Shown in pieces: positions 1 through 9,355 of a DNA stretch of 15,057 nt; positions within the stretch are counted from its first letter, which is position 1; the number at the start of each line of letters is the position of its first letter. This stretch comes from DATDMG01 sp036518955. Lineage in GTDB: Bacteria; Actinomycetota; Actinomycetes; Actinomycetales; Kineosporiaceae. The notes under the pieces were generated by a model. That model searched no databases. It was not told the DNA's origin and saw only the letters and a program-made list of their open reading frames with translations. Made by a program: the position numbers and the translations under genes. The stretch lies in the NCBI GenBank assembly GCA_036518955.1, contig DATDMG010000127.1:1-15057 (forward strand), given 5' to 3'.

Positions 1-10
1 ACTGCACGGA

Positions 11-1702
11 TCAGGGCCGGACACCGACGGCACGGGCCGCGTTCACGACCCCGTCGCCGTAGATCGAGTTACGCGCGGCGCTCCCCGAACAGGCGGCGTC
101 ATACGACGCGTCTCGGCCCTCGGCACCGTAGGTGATCACCGCTGCCGGGCAGGCGACGTGGGTGGCGGTCCGCTTGAGGATCGCCTCGACGGCGTCCGGG
201 TCCATCGTCAGGCCGCTGCGATCGCGATGGCCGTACTGGGCGACGATGAGCGCCGCCACACCCGCGGCGTGCGGCGAAGCCATCGAGGTGCCCTGCAGGT
301 ACTGCCAGTACGTGCAGTGGTCGGGGCCCGGCGCCGCGCAGGATGCGATCACGGAAGGGTCGGTCGACTGACCGGTCGTCGGGTCGATCACCGCGGGAGC
401 GTGGTTCACCGCCACGTTGCGGGGCATCGGGGCAAGAATCAGGTTGCTCACCTGACGGTACCCAGCGGTCCCGACGAAATCGCGGAAGTAGCCTCCGGGT
501 GCCGAGACGTCGTTCTGCTCGAGCCCGTAGTTGGAGTAGTCGGCTTTCTTGCCGCTCTTGCCGATCGCTGACACCCCGATCACGTGGCGGCCCTCGGCAG
601 GCAGGTTGAGGCAGGTCGAGTTGTCGATCGTGCGCGAGTAGGCCGCGTTCGCGGGATAGTCCGGGCTGGTGGCGTCGACCCCCGGGTGTCCGAGGTCGGT
701 GTGCTCGTTGCCGAGTGCGGACACCAGCGTCACGTTCCGGCGGTGCGCGAAGTCGAGAGCGCGCTGGGTGGCCATGATGATCGCCCGCTGCTCGGCCCGG
801 GCCGCCGGCGGGTCGGCGGGGTTGGTGGTGCAGTTGTAGAGCCACGGATCGACGTAGAAGCTCATGTTGACGACGTCGATCCCGACGTCCCCGGCGTAGC
901 GCAGCGCCCTGATCATCGGCTCCAGGAAGAAGTAGCCGGAGTCCTGACCGGCACGGATGTTGACCAGGGACACCTTGGGCGCGACACCCGCGATCCCGAT
1001 CCCGTTGATCGGCGAGCCGATCGTGCCGGCGACGTGGGTGCCGTGGCCGTCGTCGTCCTCGTCGACCGGGTCGACGCACGACGGGTGCTCGCAGGGGCCG
1101 TCGATGTCCGGCAGGTCGGTGACGAAGTTGCGGCTCAGCGCCCGGTTGAAGTTCGGCGCGATGTCGGGGTGCGTGCCGTCGACGCCGGTGTCCATGATCC
1201 CGACGAGGACGGCGTGCGACCCCTGCTGCCGGGCGTAGGAGCCGCTCGGCGTGGCACCGATGGCGGCCATGTCCCACTGCAACGGGGCCAGCGGCTCCGC
1301 CGACGGCACCGGCTTGGGCAGCGACCCGGGTCGACCGCTCAGGGACGCCAGGTCGCGCGCGGACGGGTCCTCCTTCGGGGCCGCCCCCACCTTGCGGTTC
1401 GCGGCCACCCCGTAGACCGCGGCGCTGGCACCGGCCCGGACGGCGAAGTCCGCCGTGGCGGTGGACACGGTGAGCAGGCCGAGCTCGACGTCCTCCCCGG
1501 TCACCGTGCCGCCCGCGGCCTGGACGGCGGCCCGGGCGGCCGCGAGCGATCCGGTGTCCTTGGCGACCACCACGAAGTCGGCCGCCCCGGCCAGTTCGGT
1601 GCCACCGCTGCTCGCGGCGATCGCGGACGGGGCGAGGCCGGTGCACAGTGCCGCCATCGCCGCCGAGGTGACCAGGGCCACCGCTGTCATCCTGCTACGC
1701 AC
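11..1702 (-). CDS. Secreted subtilisin-like S8 serine protease
   Basis: A 563-residue secreted endopeptidase of the S8 (subtilase) family, predicted to cleave proteins outside the cell. Residues 1-30 form a signal peptide (MRSR, hydrophobic core, then APSAIAA as cleavage region). Residues about 41-100 look like an I9-type propeptide. The catalytic triad is visible: Asp171 in GIMDTGVDGTHP, His220 in DDDGHGTHVAG and Ser473 in GTSMASPHAAG; Asn332 in SALGNE is the oxyanion-hole residue. The mature part has eight cysteines (204, 209, 291, 364, 455, 463, 518, 538), enough for four disulfides and typical of an exported enzyme. There is no C-terminal membrane anchor, so it is not a mycosin of a type VII secretion system. 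The GTG start at 1702 is chosen because GGAG lies 7 bases upstream (1710-1713); the ATG four codons inside has no well-placed site. It has its own upstream gap of 154 bases, so it is probably a separate transcript. The substrate is unknown. Confidence 0.93.
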   Translation of the reverse strand: MRSRMTAVALVTSAAMAALCTGLAPSAIAASSGGTELAGAADFVVVAKDTGSLAAARAAVQAAGGTVTGEDVELGLLTVSTATADFAVRAGASAAVYGVAANRKVGAAPKEDPSARDLASLSGRPGSLPKPVPSAEPLAPLQWDMAAIGATPSGSYARQQGSHAVLVGIMDTGVDGTHPDIAPNFNRALSRNFVTDLPDIDGPCEHPSCVDPVDEDDDGHGTHVAGTIGSPINGIGIAGVAPKVSLVNIRAGQDSGYFFLEPMIRALRYAGDVGIDVVNMSFYVDPWLYNCTTNPADPPAARAEQRAIIMATQRALDFAHRRNVTLVSALGNEHTDLGHPGVDATSPDYPANAAYSRTIDNSTCLNLPAEGRHVIGVSAIGKSGKKADYSNYGLEQNDVSAPGGYFRDFVGTAGYRQVSNLILAPMPRNVAVNHAPAVIDPTTGQSTDPSVIASCAAPGPDHCTYWQYLQGTSMASPHAAGVAALIVAQYGHRDRSGLTMDPDAVEAILKRTATHVACPAAVITYGAEGRDASYDAACSGSAARNSIYGDGVVNAARAVGVRP

Positions 1703-1744
1703 CTTCGGGCTCCATCCTGTCGGGCGAGGGCCATCGCCCGCCGG

Positions 1745-1750
1745 ACGTTA
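1745..1750 (-). promoter_or_regulatory. Possible -10 box for the S8 protease gene
   Basis: The minus strand reads TAACGT here, matching the actinobacterial TANNNT -10 pattern. It would start a message with a leader of roughly 35 bases carrying the GGAG ribosome site. No convincing -35 is visible. A small perfect inverted repeat lies just upstream at 1755-1771. The assignment rests on the motif alone. Confidence 0.25.
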
Positions 1751-1754
1751 GCGC

Positions 1755-1771
1755 CCGAAGCAAACCTTCGG
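1755..1771. repeat. Inverted repeat upstream of S8 protease
   Basis: CCGAAG (1755-1760) and CTTCGG (1766-1771) form a 6-bp stem around the 5-base loop CAAAC. It lies between the 3' end of the NYN gene and the protease start. It could be an operator at the protease promoter or a weak terminator for the ftsK-nyn transcript. No U-rich tail follows on the minus strand, so the operator reading is slightly favoured. Confidence 0.3.
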
Positions 1772-1856
1772 TAGATATTCAGGCGGTTCTCGACAGATTC
1801 GTCGCCGACGCGCTGGGGGAACGGAAGAGCGGCAGGCAGGTTCGCCGACCGGCACG

Positions 1857-2498
1857 TCAGTCGTGAAGGTCCTCCAGCAGCGCGCGCATCGGCCGGGTCG
1901 GGGGCAGCCACGCGCCGCCCACCGGGAGGTTGTCGAGCCGCACCCGCGGCAGCGGCTGGGTGAACGCTCCCGGTACGTCCTCGAGGTCCAGGAACGTCAG
2001 CGCGTCGGACTCCTGGGCGTAGCCGGCGACCTCCGCGAACGACAGCACGACGACGTCGATACCGTCCCGGGCCAGTTTCTCCAGCGGCTCCAGGAAGTTC
2101 CGCCCGTCACCACTGGCCACCACCAGGCGGCGGAGCCGGTGCGTCGTCCGGCGCAGTTCGATGTGGGCCAGCATGTCCGCGTCGACGTCGTCGTCAGGGC
2201 CCAGCTTCGGCCGGGCGAAGACGGCGTAGCCGAACGAGCGGATGGCCTCGATCCAGCCGCGCATCGACACCGCGCCGCCCGGCGGAACGTTGGCGAAGAC
2301 GCAACCCTCCACATCGCGATCGCCGCCGCCGGCCAGCAACCACCGGGCGACCGCGTCGAAGCGGGGGCGGGAGGCGGGGGTCGGACGACCGCCGATGACG
2401 TTGGAGAGCGTCATGTCGATGTTCGGGGCGTCCCAGACGAGCAGGTCGAGCTCAGGCCGCGACGACACCTCGACGCGACCTCCTTCGGACTCGCTCAT
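1857..2498 (-). CDS. NYN/PIN-like domain protein, putative RNase
   Basis: A 213-residue cytoplasmic protein whose fold signature matches the NYN group of PIN-like nucleases. It has LLVWDAPNIDM (acidic Asp23, with Asn26) after the first strand, the acidic run PDDDVDADML (101-110), and VVASGDGRNFLEPL (127-139), which corresponds to the SGDxDF strand of the family. Family knowledge suggests metal-dependent RNA cleavage. Here the usual Asp of SGDSDF is Asn134, so activity is not certain. The start at 2498 is chosen because GGAGGT sits exactly 7 bases upstream. A longer version from ATG 2564, which would overlap the ftsK stop by 8 bases, is possible but has a poorer ribosome site. The gene follows ftsK by 58 bases on the same strand and is probably co-transcribed. 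I know of no established function or partner for this family member. Confidence 0.82.
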   Translation of the reverse strand: MSESEGGRVEVSSRPELDLLVWDAPNIDMTLSNVIGGRPTPASRPRFDAVARWLLAGGGDRDVEGCVFANVPPGGAVSMRGWIEAIRSFGYAVFARPKLGPDDDVDADMLAHIELRRTTHRLRRLVVASGDGRNFLEPLEKLARDGIDVVVLSFAEVAGYAQESDALTFLDLEDVPGAFTQPLPRVRLDNLPVGGAWLPPTRPMRALLEDLHD

Positions 2499-2499
2499 A

Positions 2500-2511
2500 C
2501 CCTCCACCTCC
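2500..2511 (-). promoter_or_regulatory. Strong ribosome binding site deciding the NYN start
   Basis: The minus strand reads GGAGGTGGAGGG, then T, then ATG. The first GGAGGT is spaced 7 bases from the ATG at 2498, an optimal Shine-Dalgarno arrangement. This is why the shorter protein is preferred over the frame that opens inside ftsK. Confidence 0.7.
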
Positions 2512-2556
2512 GTCCCGTCACCGCTGCCCTCGTCGCGGGTCGTCGGCCACCCTGAC

Positions 2557-5340
2557 TCAGTCATCGCTCCCCGGCTCCCACAGATCCTCCACCCGCCCAG
2601 CGTCATCGCCCACCAGGTCAGCCGGCTCCTCGCCCCGCATCAAGGCCAGTGTGCCCGGTAGGTCGTCAGGTTTCACCAGCACGTCACGCGCTTTGCTGCC
2701 CTCGCTCGGGCCGACCACGCCCCGGCTCTCCAGCAGGTCCATCAGCCGGCCCGCCTTGGCGAACCCGACCCGCAGCTTGCGCTGCAGCATCGAGGTGGAG
2801 CCGAACTGGGTGGTGACGACGAGTTCGGCGGCCTGGAGCAGCAGTTCCAGGTCGTCGCCGATGTCGTCGTCCACCTGCTTCTTGACCACGGGGGCCGCGA
2901 CATCCTCCCGGTAGGACGCCGTGAGCTGGCCCTTCACGTGCGCCACCACCTGATGGATCTCGGTCTCGGTGACCCAGGCGCCCTGCACGCGCATCGGCTT
3001 GCTCTTGCCCATCGGCAGGAACAGGCCGTCACCCTGCCCGATGAGCTTCTCGGCGCCCGCCTGGTCCAGAACGACCCGGGAGTCGGTCACGGACGACGTC
3101 GCGAACGCCATCCGGCTCGGCACGTTCGCCTTGATCAGGCCCGTCACGACGTCCACGCTGGGGCGTTGCGTCGCCAGCACCAGGTGGATCCCGGCCGCGC
3201 GGGCGAGCTGGGTGATCCGCACGATCGAGTCCTCGACATCGCGGGGCGCGACCATCATCAGGTCGGCCAGCTCGTCGACGATCACCAGCAGGTACGGGTA
3301 GGGAGTCAGAGTGCGGTCGCTGCCGGGTGGCGGGGTGACCTGGCCGGCACGGACGGCGCGGTTGAAGTCGTCGATGTGCTTGTACCCGAACGCCGCGAGG
3401 TCGTCGTACCGCATGTCCATCTCTTTGACGACCCACTGCAAGGCCTCCGCGGCCTTCTTCGGGCTCGTGATGATCGGCGTGATCAGGTGCGGGATGCCCT
3501 CGTAGGCGTTGAGTTCCACGCGCTTGGGGTCGACCAGGACCATCCGCACCTCGTCCGGCGTGGACCGCATCAGAATAGAAGTGATCATGGCGTTGACGAA
3601 CCCGGACTTGCCCGCGCCGGTGGCACCCGCGACGAGCAGGTGCGGCATCTTTGCCAGATTGGCGACGACGTACCCGCCCTCGACGTCCTTGCCCACGCCC
3701 ATCACCATCGGATGCTCGGTCGCCCGGGCCGCGTTGCTGCGCAGGACGTCGCCGAGGCTGACCGTCTCCCGGTCGGCGTTCGGGATCTCGATGCCGATCG
3801 CCGACTTGCCGGGGATCGGCGACAGGATGCGCACGTCCGCACTCGCCACCGCGTAGGCGATGTTCTTCGACAGGGCGGTCACCCGCTCCACCTTGACGCC
3901 GTGGCCGACCTCGACCTCGTACCGGGTGACCGTGGGCCCGCGCAGGAATCCGGTGACCTTGGCGTCGATGTCGAACTGGTCCAGCACGGAGGTGAGCGCC
4001 TCGGTGATCCGGTCGTTGGCGGGCGTCCGCGCCTTGGGCGCCGTCCCGGGAACCAGGAGCTCGGACGGCGGCAGGTGGTAGGTGACGTCGCCGGACAGCA
4101 TGAGCTGCTCGGCCCGGGGCGGCAGCTGCGCGGTCGGGGGCGCCTCGAGGGGCTGCCGGACGGCGAGCGATGAAGTGATCTTGGTGGACTCGTCCTCGTC
4201 GCGGACCGCCGGGTGGCCCGGAACGGTACCCGCCGGGCCTGCCCCGGCGGGCCCGGCACCTCCGGCCGGTCCGGCGGTTCCCGTGGTCCCGGGCGCGGCC
4301 CCACCGAGCCCTGTCGCGCCGGCGGTCGGGCCGGCCGCCTCACCGGCACGGGCGGCCGGACCGATCGGACGCTTCTCCCCCGGCCTCGGCCCGCGTCGCC
4401 CGCCGGGCGACTCCTTGATCACGGCCTGCTCGTACGCCTCGTCGCCGTCCCGGGGCCCGAGGTCGGTCACGCCCGGCTCCGGCGCCGCCGACGCACCCCG
4501 ACGCAGGCGACGGCGCAGGGCCGCACCACCCGCCGACGCCGGCTCACCGGCCGGCGCCTCGTCGTGCATGCCGGTGAGCGCGTCGTGCAGCTCGCGCAGC
4601 CGGTCCCCGATCGAGTGCACCGGGGTCGCGGTGATCACCAGCAACCCGAAGAACGCGAGCAGCGACAGGATCGGCACCGTCACCCAGGCCGTGACCGCGC
4701 TCGCCAGCGGGGACGACGCCAGGTAGCCGATCATTCCGCCGGCGTTCTGCATCCGCGTCGCGCCGTCGCCAGGGCTCGGCAGGCCGGAGGCGAGGTGCAC
4801 CAGACCGGTCGCGGCGACCCCCATCGCCGACAGGCCGATGACCACCCGGTTGGTCTCGCGGATCCGGTCCGGGTGCCGCAGCAGCCGGACGCCGAGACCG
4901 AGCAGGACCAGCGGCAGCGCCAACGACACTCGCCCGAAGGTGCCGGCCACCACGACGTGCACGACGTCGCCGAACCGGCCCGGCAGTCGCCACCACTCGC
5001 GCGCGGCGACGACGATCGCCAGTCCGATCAGGAACAGGCCGACCCCGTCGCGCCGGTGCGCCGGGTCCAGTTCGCGCGCACCGTCGCCGATCCGCCGGGC
5101 CGCGCCGCCCAGCAGGTGCGCCGTGCCCATCCACAGCCCGCGGACGGCGCGCAGCGGCAGCGGCAGGCCGACCGGCCGGGCACGTCGCGTGGTCGGCCGG
5201 GCCGTGCCTCGCGAGGACGCGGGGCGCGCCGCAGCGCGCGCGGTACCGCCGGTGGCGCCGGAGCTCCGCCCGGCCGCCCGCCCCGATCCCGCTGCGCCCC
5301 TGGCGCGCCCGCCACCGGGGGAGGACGTACGGGTCGCCAT
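2557..5340 (-). CDS. ftsK: FtsK/SpoIIIE DNA translocase
   Basis: A 927-residue septal DNA pump that moves chromosome termini at cell division using ATP. Residues 1-58 are a basic Ala/Arg/Gly/Ser-rich cytoplasmic tail. Residues about 98-240 hold hydrophobic segments consistent with four membrane spans (about 99-113, 127-150, 166-185, 217-238). Residues 313-375 are a Gly/Pro/Ala-rich linker. The motor follows, with Walker A GATGAGKS (572-579) and Walker B LLVIVDE (684-690). The C-terminal winged-helix gamma domain (about 830-895, with TTQFGSTSMLQRKLRVGFAK) would read polar KOPS-like DNA signals. The ATG at 5340 begins MATRTSS, as expected for the actinobacterial family. The frame stays open to 5526, but that extension (WAWAWAW) is only translated tandem repeat. 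There is no Shine-Dalgarno before the start; a TAACCT box 7 bases upstream suggests a leaderless message. The NYN gene follows directly. Confidence 0.97.
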   Translation of the reverse strand: MATRTSSPGGGRARGAAGSGRAAGRSSGATGGTARAAARPASSRGTARPTTRRARPVGLPLPLRAVRGLWMGTAHLLGGAARRIGDGARELDPAHRRDGVGLFLIGLAIVVAAREWWRLPGRFGDVVHVVVAGTFGRVSLALPLVLLGLGVRLLRHPDRIRETNRVVIGLSAMGVAATGLVHLASGLPSPGDGATRMQNAGGMIGYLASSPLASAVTAWVTVPILSLLAFFGLLVITATPVHSIGDRLRELHDALTGMHDEAPAGEPASAGGAALRRRLRRGASAAPEPGVTDLGPRDGDEAYEQAVIKESPGGRRGPRPGEKRPIGPAARAGEAAGPTAGATGLGGAAPGTTGTAGPAGGAGPAGAGPAGTVPGHPAVRDEDESTKITSSLAVRQPLEAPPTAQLPPRAEQLMLSGDVTYHLPPSELLVPGTAPKARTPANDRITEALTSVLDQFDIDAKVTGFLRGPTVTRYEVEVGHGVKVERVTALSKNIAYAVASADVRILSPIPGKSAIGIEIPNADRETVSLGDVLRSNAARATEHPMVMGVGKDVEGGYVVANLAKMPHLLVAGATGAGKSGFVNAMITSILMRSTPDEVRMVLVDPKRVELNAYEGIPHLITPIITSPKKAAEALQWVVKEMDMRYDDLAAFGYKHIDDFNRAVRAGQVTPPPGSDRTLTPYPYLLVIVDELADLMMVAPRDVEDSIVRITQLARAAGIHLVLATQRPSVDVVTGLIKANVPSRMAFATSSVTDSRVVLDQAGAEKLIGQGDGLFLPMGKSKPMRVQGAWVTETEIHQVVAHVKGQLTASYREDVAAPVVKKQVDDDIGDDLELLLQAAELVVTTQFGSTSMLQRKLRVGFAKAGRLMDLLESRGVVGPSEGSKARDVLVKPDDLPGTLALMRGEEPADLVGDDAGRVEDLWEPGSDD

Positions 5341-5347
5341 GGTCCGC

Positions 5348-5353
5348 AGGTTA
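5348..5353 (-). promoter_or_regulatory. Putative -10 box giving leaderless ftsK mRNA
   Basis: The minus strand reads TAACCT followed by 7 bases and the ATG of ftsK. TANNNT at this distance puts the transcription start at or next to the start codon, as in many actinobacterial leaderless genes. No TTGACA-like -35 is visible. Confidence 0.45.
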
Positions 5354-5474
5354 CGCGAGCCGGAGGATCCGGCCACGGACCGCCACGCGGTGAGCCCGAT
5401 GTCCCGGCGGCGATGCGCAGCGCCCGCGGGCGGCCCAGCGCACGGACGTCGCGGCGCGGATTCCCCGGCCCGGA

Positions 5475-5496
5475 CCCAGGCCCAGGCCCAGGCCCA
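5475..5496. repeat. CCCAGG hexamer tandem repeat
   Basis: Three perfect tandem copies of CCCAGG (5475-5492) are followed by a partial copy CCCA (5493-5496). It lies about 135 bases upstream of the ftsK start. Because the period is six, any frame through it gives a dipeptide repeat such as WAWAWA, which falsely lengthens the ftsK frame. Confidence 0.8.
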
Positions 5497-5537
5497 ACAC
5501 GAGCAGCTACCCTCCCCGGCAACCATGGTCGCTACAG

Positions 5538-5630
5538 GGCCGGCCGGTGTTCAGGGCCGGCCGGTGGTCAGGGCCGGCCGGTGTTCAGGGCCGGCCGGTG
5601 TTCAGGGCCGGCCGGTGTTCAGGGCCGGCC
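5538..5630. repeat. 17-bp tandem repeat array, five copies plus partial
   Basis: Five tandem copies of GGCCGGCCGGTGTTCAG start at 5538, 5555, 5572, 5589 and 5606. Copy two differs by one base (GGTGGTCAG). A partial sixth copy GGCCGGCC ends at 5630. Each copy contains the palindrome GGCCGGCC. The right flank (5623-5645) is a diverged inverted copy of the unit, which makes a hairpin with copy five. There are no spacers, so it is a minisatellite and not a CRISPR array. It lies downstream of psuKG and upstream of ftsK, both minus strand. Confidence 0.93.
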
Positions 5631-5645
5631 CTGACGGCACCGGCC
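5610..5645 (-). terminator. Large hairpin downstream of psuKG, possible terminator
   Basis: Outer arms GGCCGGTG (5610-5617) and CACCGGCC (5638-5645) pair over 8 bp. After an internal loop (T opposite CGG), inner arms TCAGGG (5619-5624) and CCCTGA (5629-5634) pair over 6 bp around the tetraloop CCGG. The inner part is the perfect 16-bp palindrome TCAGGGCCGGCCCTGA. It lies 100 bases beyond the psuKG stop in the direction of transcription. It lacks a U-rich tail, so intrinsic termination is plausible but not shown; it may simply be a by-product of the repeat array. Confidence 0.45.
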
Positions 5646-5683
5646 GTTACCCCAGTAGCGCAAGAACCGCCCGGAGGCGCCTG

Positions 5684-5745
5684 CTCGTCCGAGTCTCGTC
5701 CCAGTTCTCGTCCGAGTCTCGTCCCAGTCTCGTCCGAGCCCGTCC
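5684..5745. repeat. 11-bp-period CTCGTCC repeat at the psuKG stop
   Basis: CTCGTCC recurs at 5684, 5695, 5707, 5718 and 5729, followed by a degenerate CCCGTCC at 5739. The spacings are 11, 12, 11, 11 and 10 bases. The linkers alternate GAGT and CAGT(T), giving a higher-order unit of about 22-23 bases. The last degenerate copy ends at 5745, inside the TAG stop codon of psuKG (5745-5747). The spacing is close to one helical turn of DNA. Confidence 0.85.
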
Positions 5746-7669
5746 TAGGCCCGTAGCGCCGCCAGCGCGACGGCGGTACGGGCGGCGACCGCGGCGTTGT
5801 TCCGGATCAGGGCGATGTTGGCGGCGAGACTGCGACCACCGGTCAGCTCGTTGATCCGCTCCAGCAGGTAGGGCGTGACGTCCTTGCGACGGACGCCGAG
5901 CCGCTCGGCGTCGGCGAGGGCCTGGTCGACACGGGCGTCGATGTCGCTGCCGTCCAGGGCGTCCGCCGCGGGCAGCGGGTTGACGACGAGGACGCCGCCG
6001 GGCATCCCGAACGCCCGGTGCGCGGCGAGCAGCGCGGCCAGTTGCTCAGGGGTGTCCACCCGATGGTCGACCGGCAGGCCGGACGTGCGGGAGAAGAAGG
6101 CCGGGAACTCGTCGGTACCCATCCCGATCACCGGCACCCCGCGGGTCTCCAACACCTCGAGGGTCTTCGGCAGGTCGAGGATCGACTTCGCCCCGGCGCA
6201 GATGACGGCCACCGGGGTGGCGCCGAGTTCATCGAGGTCCGCGCTGACGTCGAAGGTGTGCTCGGCCCCCCGGTGGACGCCACCGATGCCGCCGGTCGCG
6301 AACACCGGGATCCCGGCCCGGTGGGCCAGGTACATCGTGGCGGCGACCGTGGTCCCGGCGCTGGCCTTCGCCGCGGCCAACGCCGGCAGGTCGCGGCGGG
6401 ACGCCTTGGCCGCCCGGCCGGACGACGCGAGCCGCCGCAGTGTCGCGTCGTCGAGCCCCACCCGGGCCTCGCCGTCCACCAGGGCGATCGTCGCCGGCAC
6501 CGCGCCGTGTTCACGGACGACGGCCTCGACGCCCCGGGCCGTCTCCAGGTTGGCCGGGTAGGGCATGCCGTGGGTGATGATCGTGGACTCGAGCGCGACG
6601 ACCGCCTCGCCGGCCGCCAGCGCGCGGGCGACCTCGGGCGTCGGGACGACGACGGCCCCGGCGTCGAACGGCGCGGGAGACGTGGTCACCGGCGGCACGC
6701 TACCGCCGACGCCGGACAGCGCTGCGGCCAGGGCGTCGGCGAGGTCGGCCCGAACGGTCGCCGCGGTGGCCACGGTCAGGGACGCCGCGACCACACCGGC
6801 CCGGACCGCGTCGTCCAGGGCGTCGCCGCGGAGCAGGGCGGCGAGCGTGGCGGCGACGAGGGCGTCCCCGGCGCCCGTGACGTCGATGACGTCCGCGGCA
6901 CGGCCGGCGACGCACCGCGGCCCGGCGGCGTCCGCGATCACGACGCCGTCGGCGCCCCGGGTCAGCACCACGGACCGGGCGCCCGCGGCGACCAGCCGGG
7001 CGGCCAGGGCGGGTGGCGGTTCGCCGGGCGCCGGCTCGCCGAGAGCGGACAGCAGGGCCCGCGACTCGTCGAGGTTGCAGAACAGCACGGTGATCCCCGC
7101 GAGCGCCGCCGCGGGCACCCGGCGGGCCAGCCGGACCACCTTCGGCGTCGATACGGCGTCCACGGCGACCGGCGTCGCGTCCTGCCGGGCGCGGGCGAGC
7201 GCGGCGGCGAGCACGTCGCCGCCGAGGTTGCAGTCCAGCAGGAGCCAGCCGCCGCCCGCAGGCCAGGCGGCATCGACGTCGGCGGCGGTGATCCCGCCCA
7301 GGACGTCCATCGCCGCCACGCCCAGGACCAGGTCGCCGGCCGGGTCGAGGACGGCCACGTACTGCGCCGTCGACTCCCCCGGCGCCACCGTGACGGCGCG
7401 GACGTCGACGCCGCGCCGGGCCAGGTCCCGCAGCAGCGCCTGCCCCGCGTCGTCGGCACCGACCCGCGAGCACAGCCGCACCGGGACGTCGAGCAGCGCC
7501 AGGTTCTCGGCGACGTTACGGGCCACCCCGCCCGCGGAGGTGGAGGCCCGGGCGGGGTTGGACGTCGCGGCGCGGGCCGGGCCGAGCAGGTGGAGGTGAC
7601 GATCGACGACCGCGCCGCCCGCACACACCACCCCGGCGCCCCGGGTTGCCGACCGGGGCGCCGGCCGGG

Positions 7670-7673
<4 letters not shown>
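5745..7673 (-). CDS. psuG: Fused PfkB pseudouridine kinase / PsuMP glycosidase
   Basis: A 642-residue bifunctional cytoplasmic enzyme. Residues 1 to about 320 are a PfkB-family kinase: SAGGVARNVAENLALL (46-61) at the substrate/lid side and DVTGAGD (264-270) with catalytic Asp270. Residues about 338-642 are a complete pseudouridine-5'-phosphate glycosidase: ALESTIITHGMPYP (360-373), KASRRDLP (423-430), ATGGIGGVHRG (459-469) and CAGAKSILD (492-500), in which Lys496 corresponds to the lysine that forms the sugar adduct in Escherichia coli PsuG. Together they would turn pseudouridine into PsuMP and then uracil plus ribose 5-phosphate. That the kinase acts on pseudouridine is inferred from the fusion. 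The GTG start at 7673 overlaps the rnj stop as GTGA and has GGAGG just before it. The Gly/Pro/Ser/Thr-rich stretch about 318-338 is the linker. The frame extends to 8438, but that part is antisense-like shadow inside rnj. Confidence 0.9.

Positions 7674-9351
<1,678 letters not shown>

Positions 9352-9355
<4 letters not shown>

Larger units (their letters stand above)
5341..5744. other. Repeat-rich 404-base gap between psuKG and ftsK
   Basis: This is the longest gene-free stretch in the window. From left to right it holds the ftsK promoter region, a CCCAGG hexamer array (5475-5496), a five-copy 17-bp array (5538-5630), a long imperfect hairpin (5610-5645) and an 11-bp-period array touching the psuKG stop codon (5684-5745). 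Frames that run through it (for example on the plus strand) are low-complexity translations of these repeats. I see no RNA gene in it. Confidence 0.7.

Noticed and set aside
2499..2564. NYN protein starting at ATG 2564 with an 8-base overlap of the ftsK stop
   Set aside because: Possible, but the GGAGGT exactly 7 bases before ATG 2498 is much better, and residues between the two starts look unconserved and polar.
5341..5526. An earlier ATG for ftsK at 5526
   Set aside because: The extra 62 residues include the repeat-derived WAWAWAW, lack family similarity and have no ribosome site. The ATG at 5340 starts the expected basic tail.
5538..5745. CRISPR array
   Set aside because: The repeats are contiguous with no unique spacers, and no cas genes are present.
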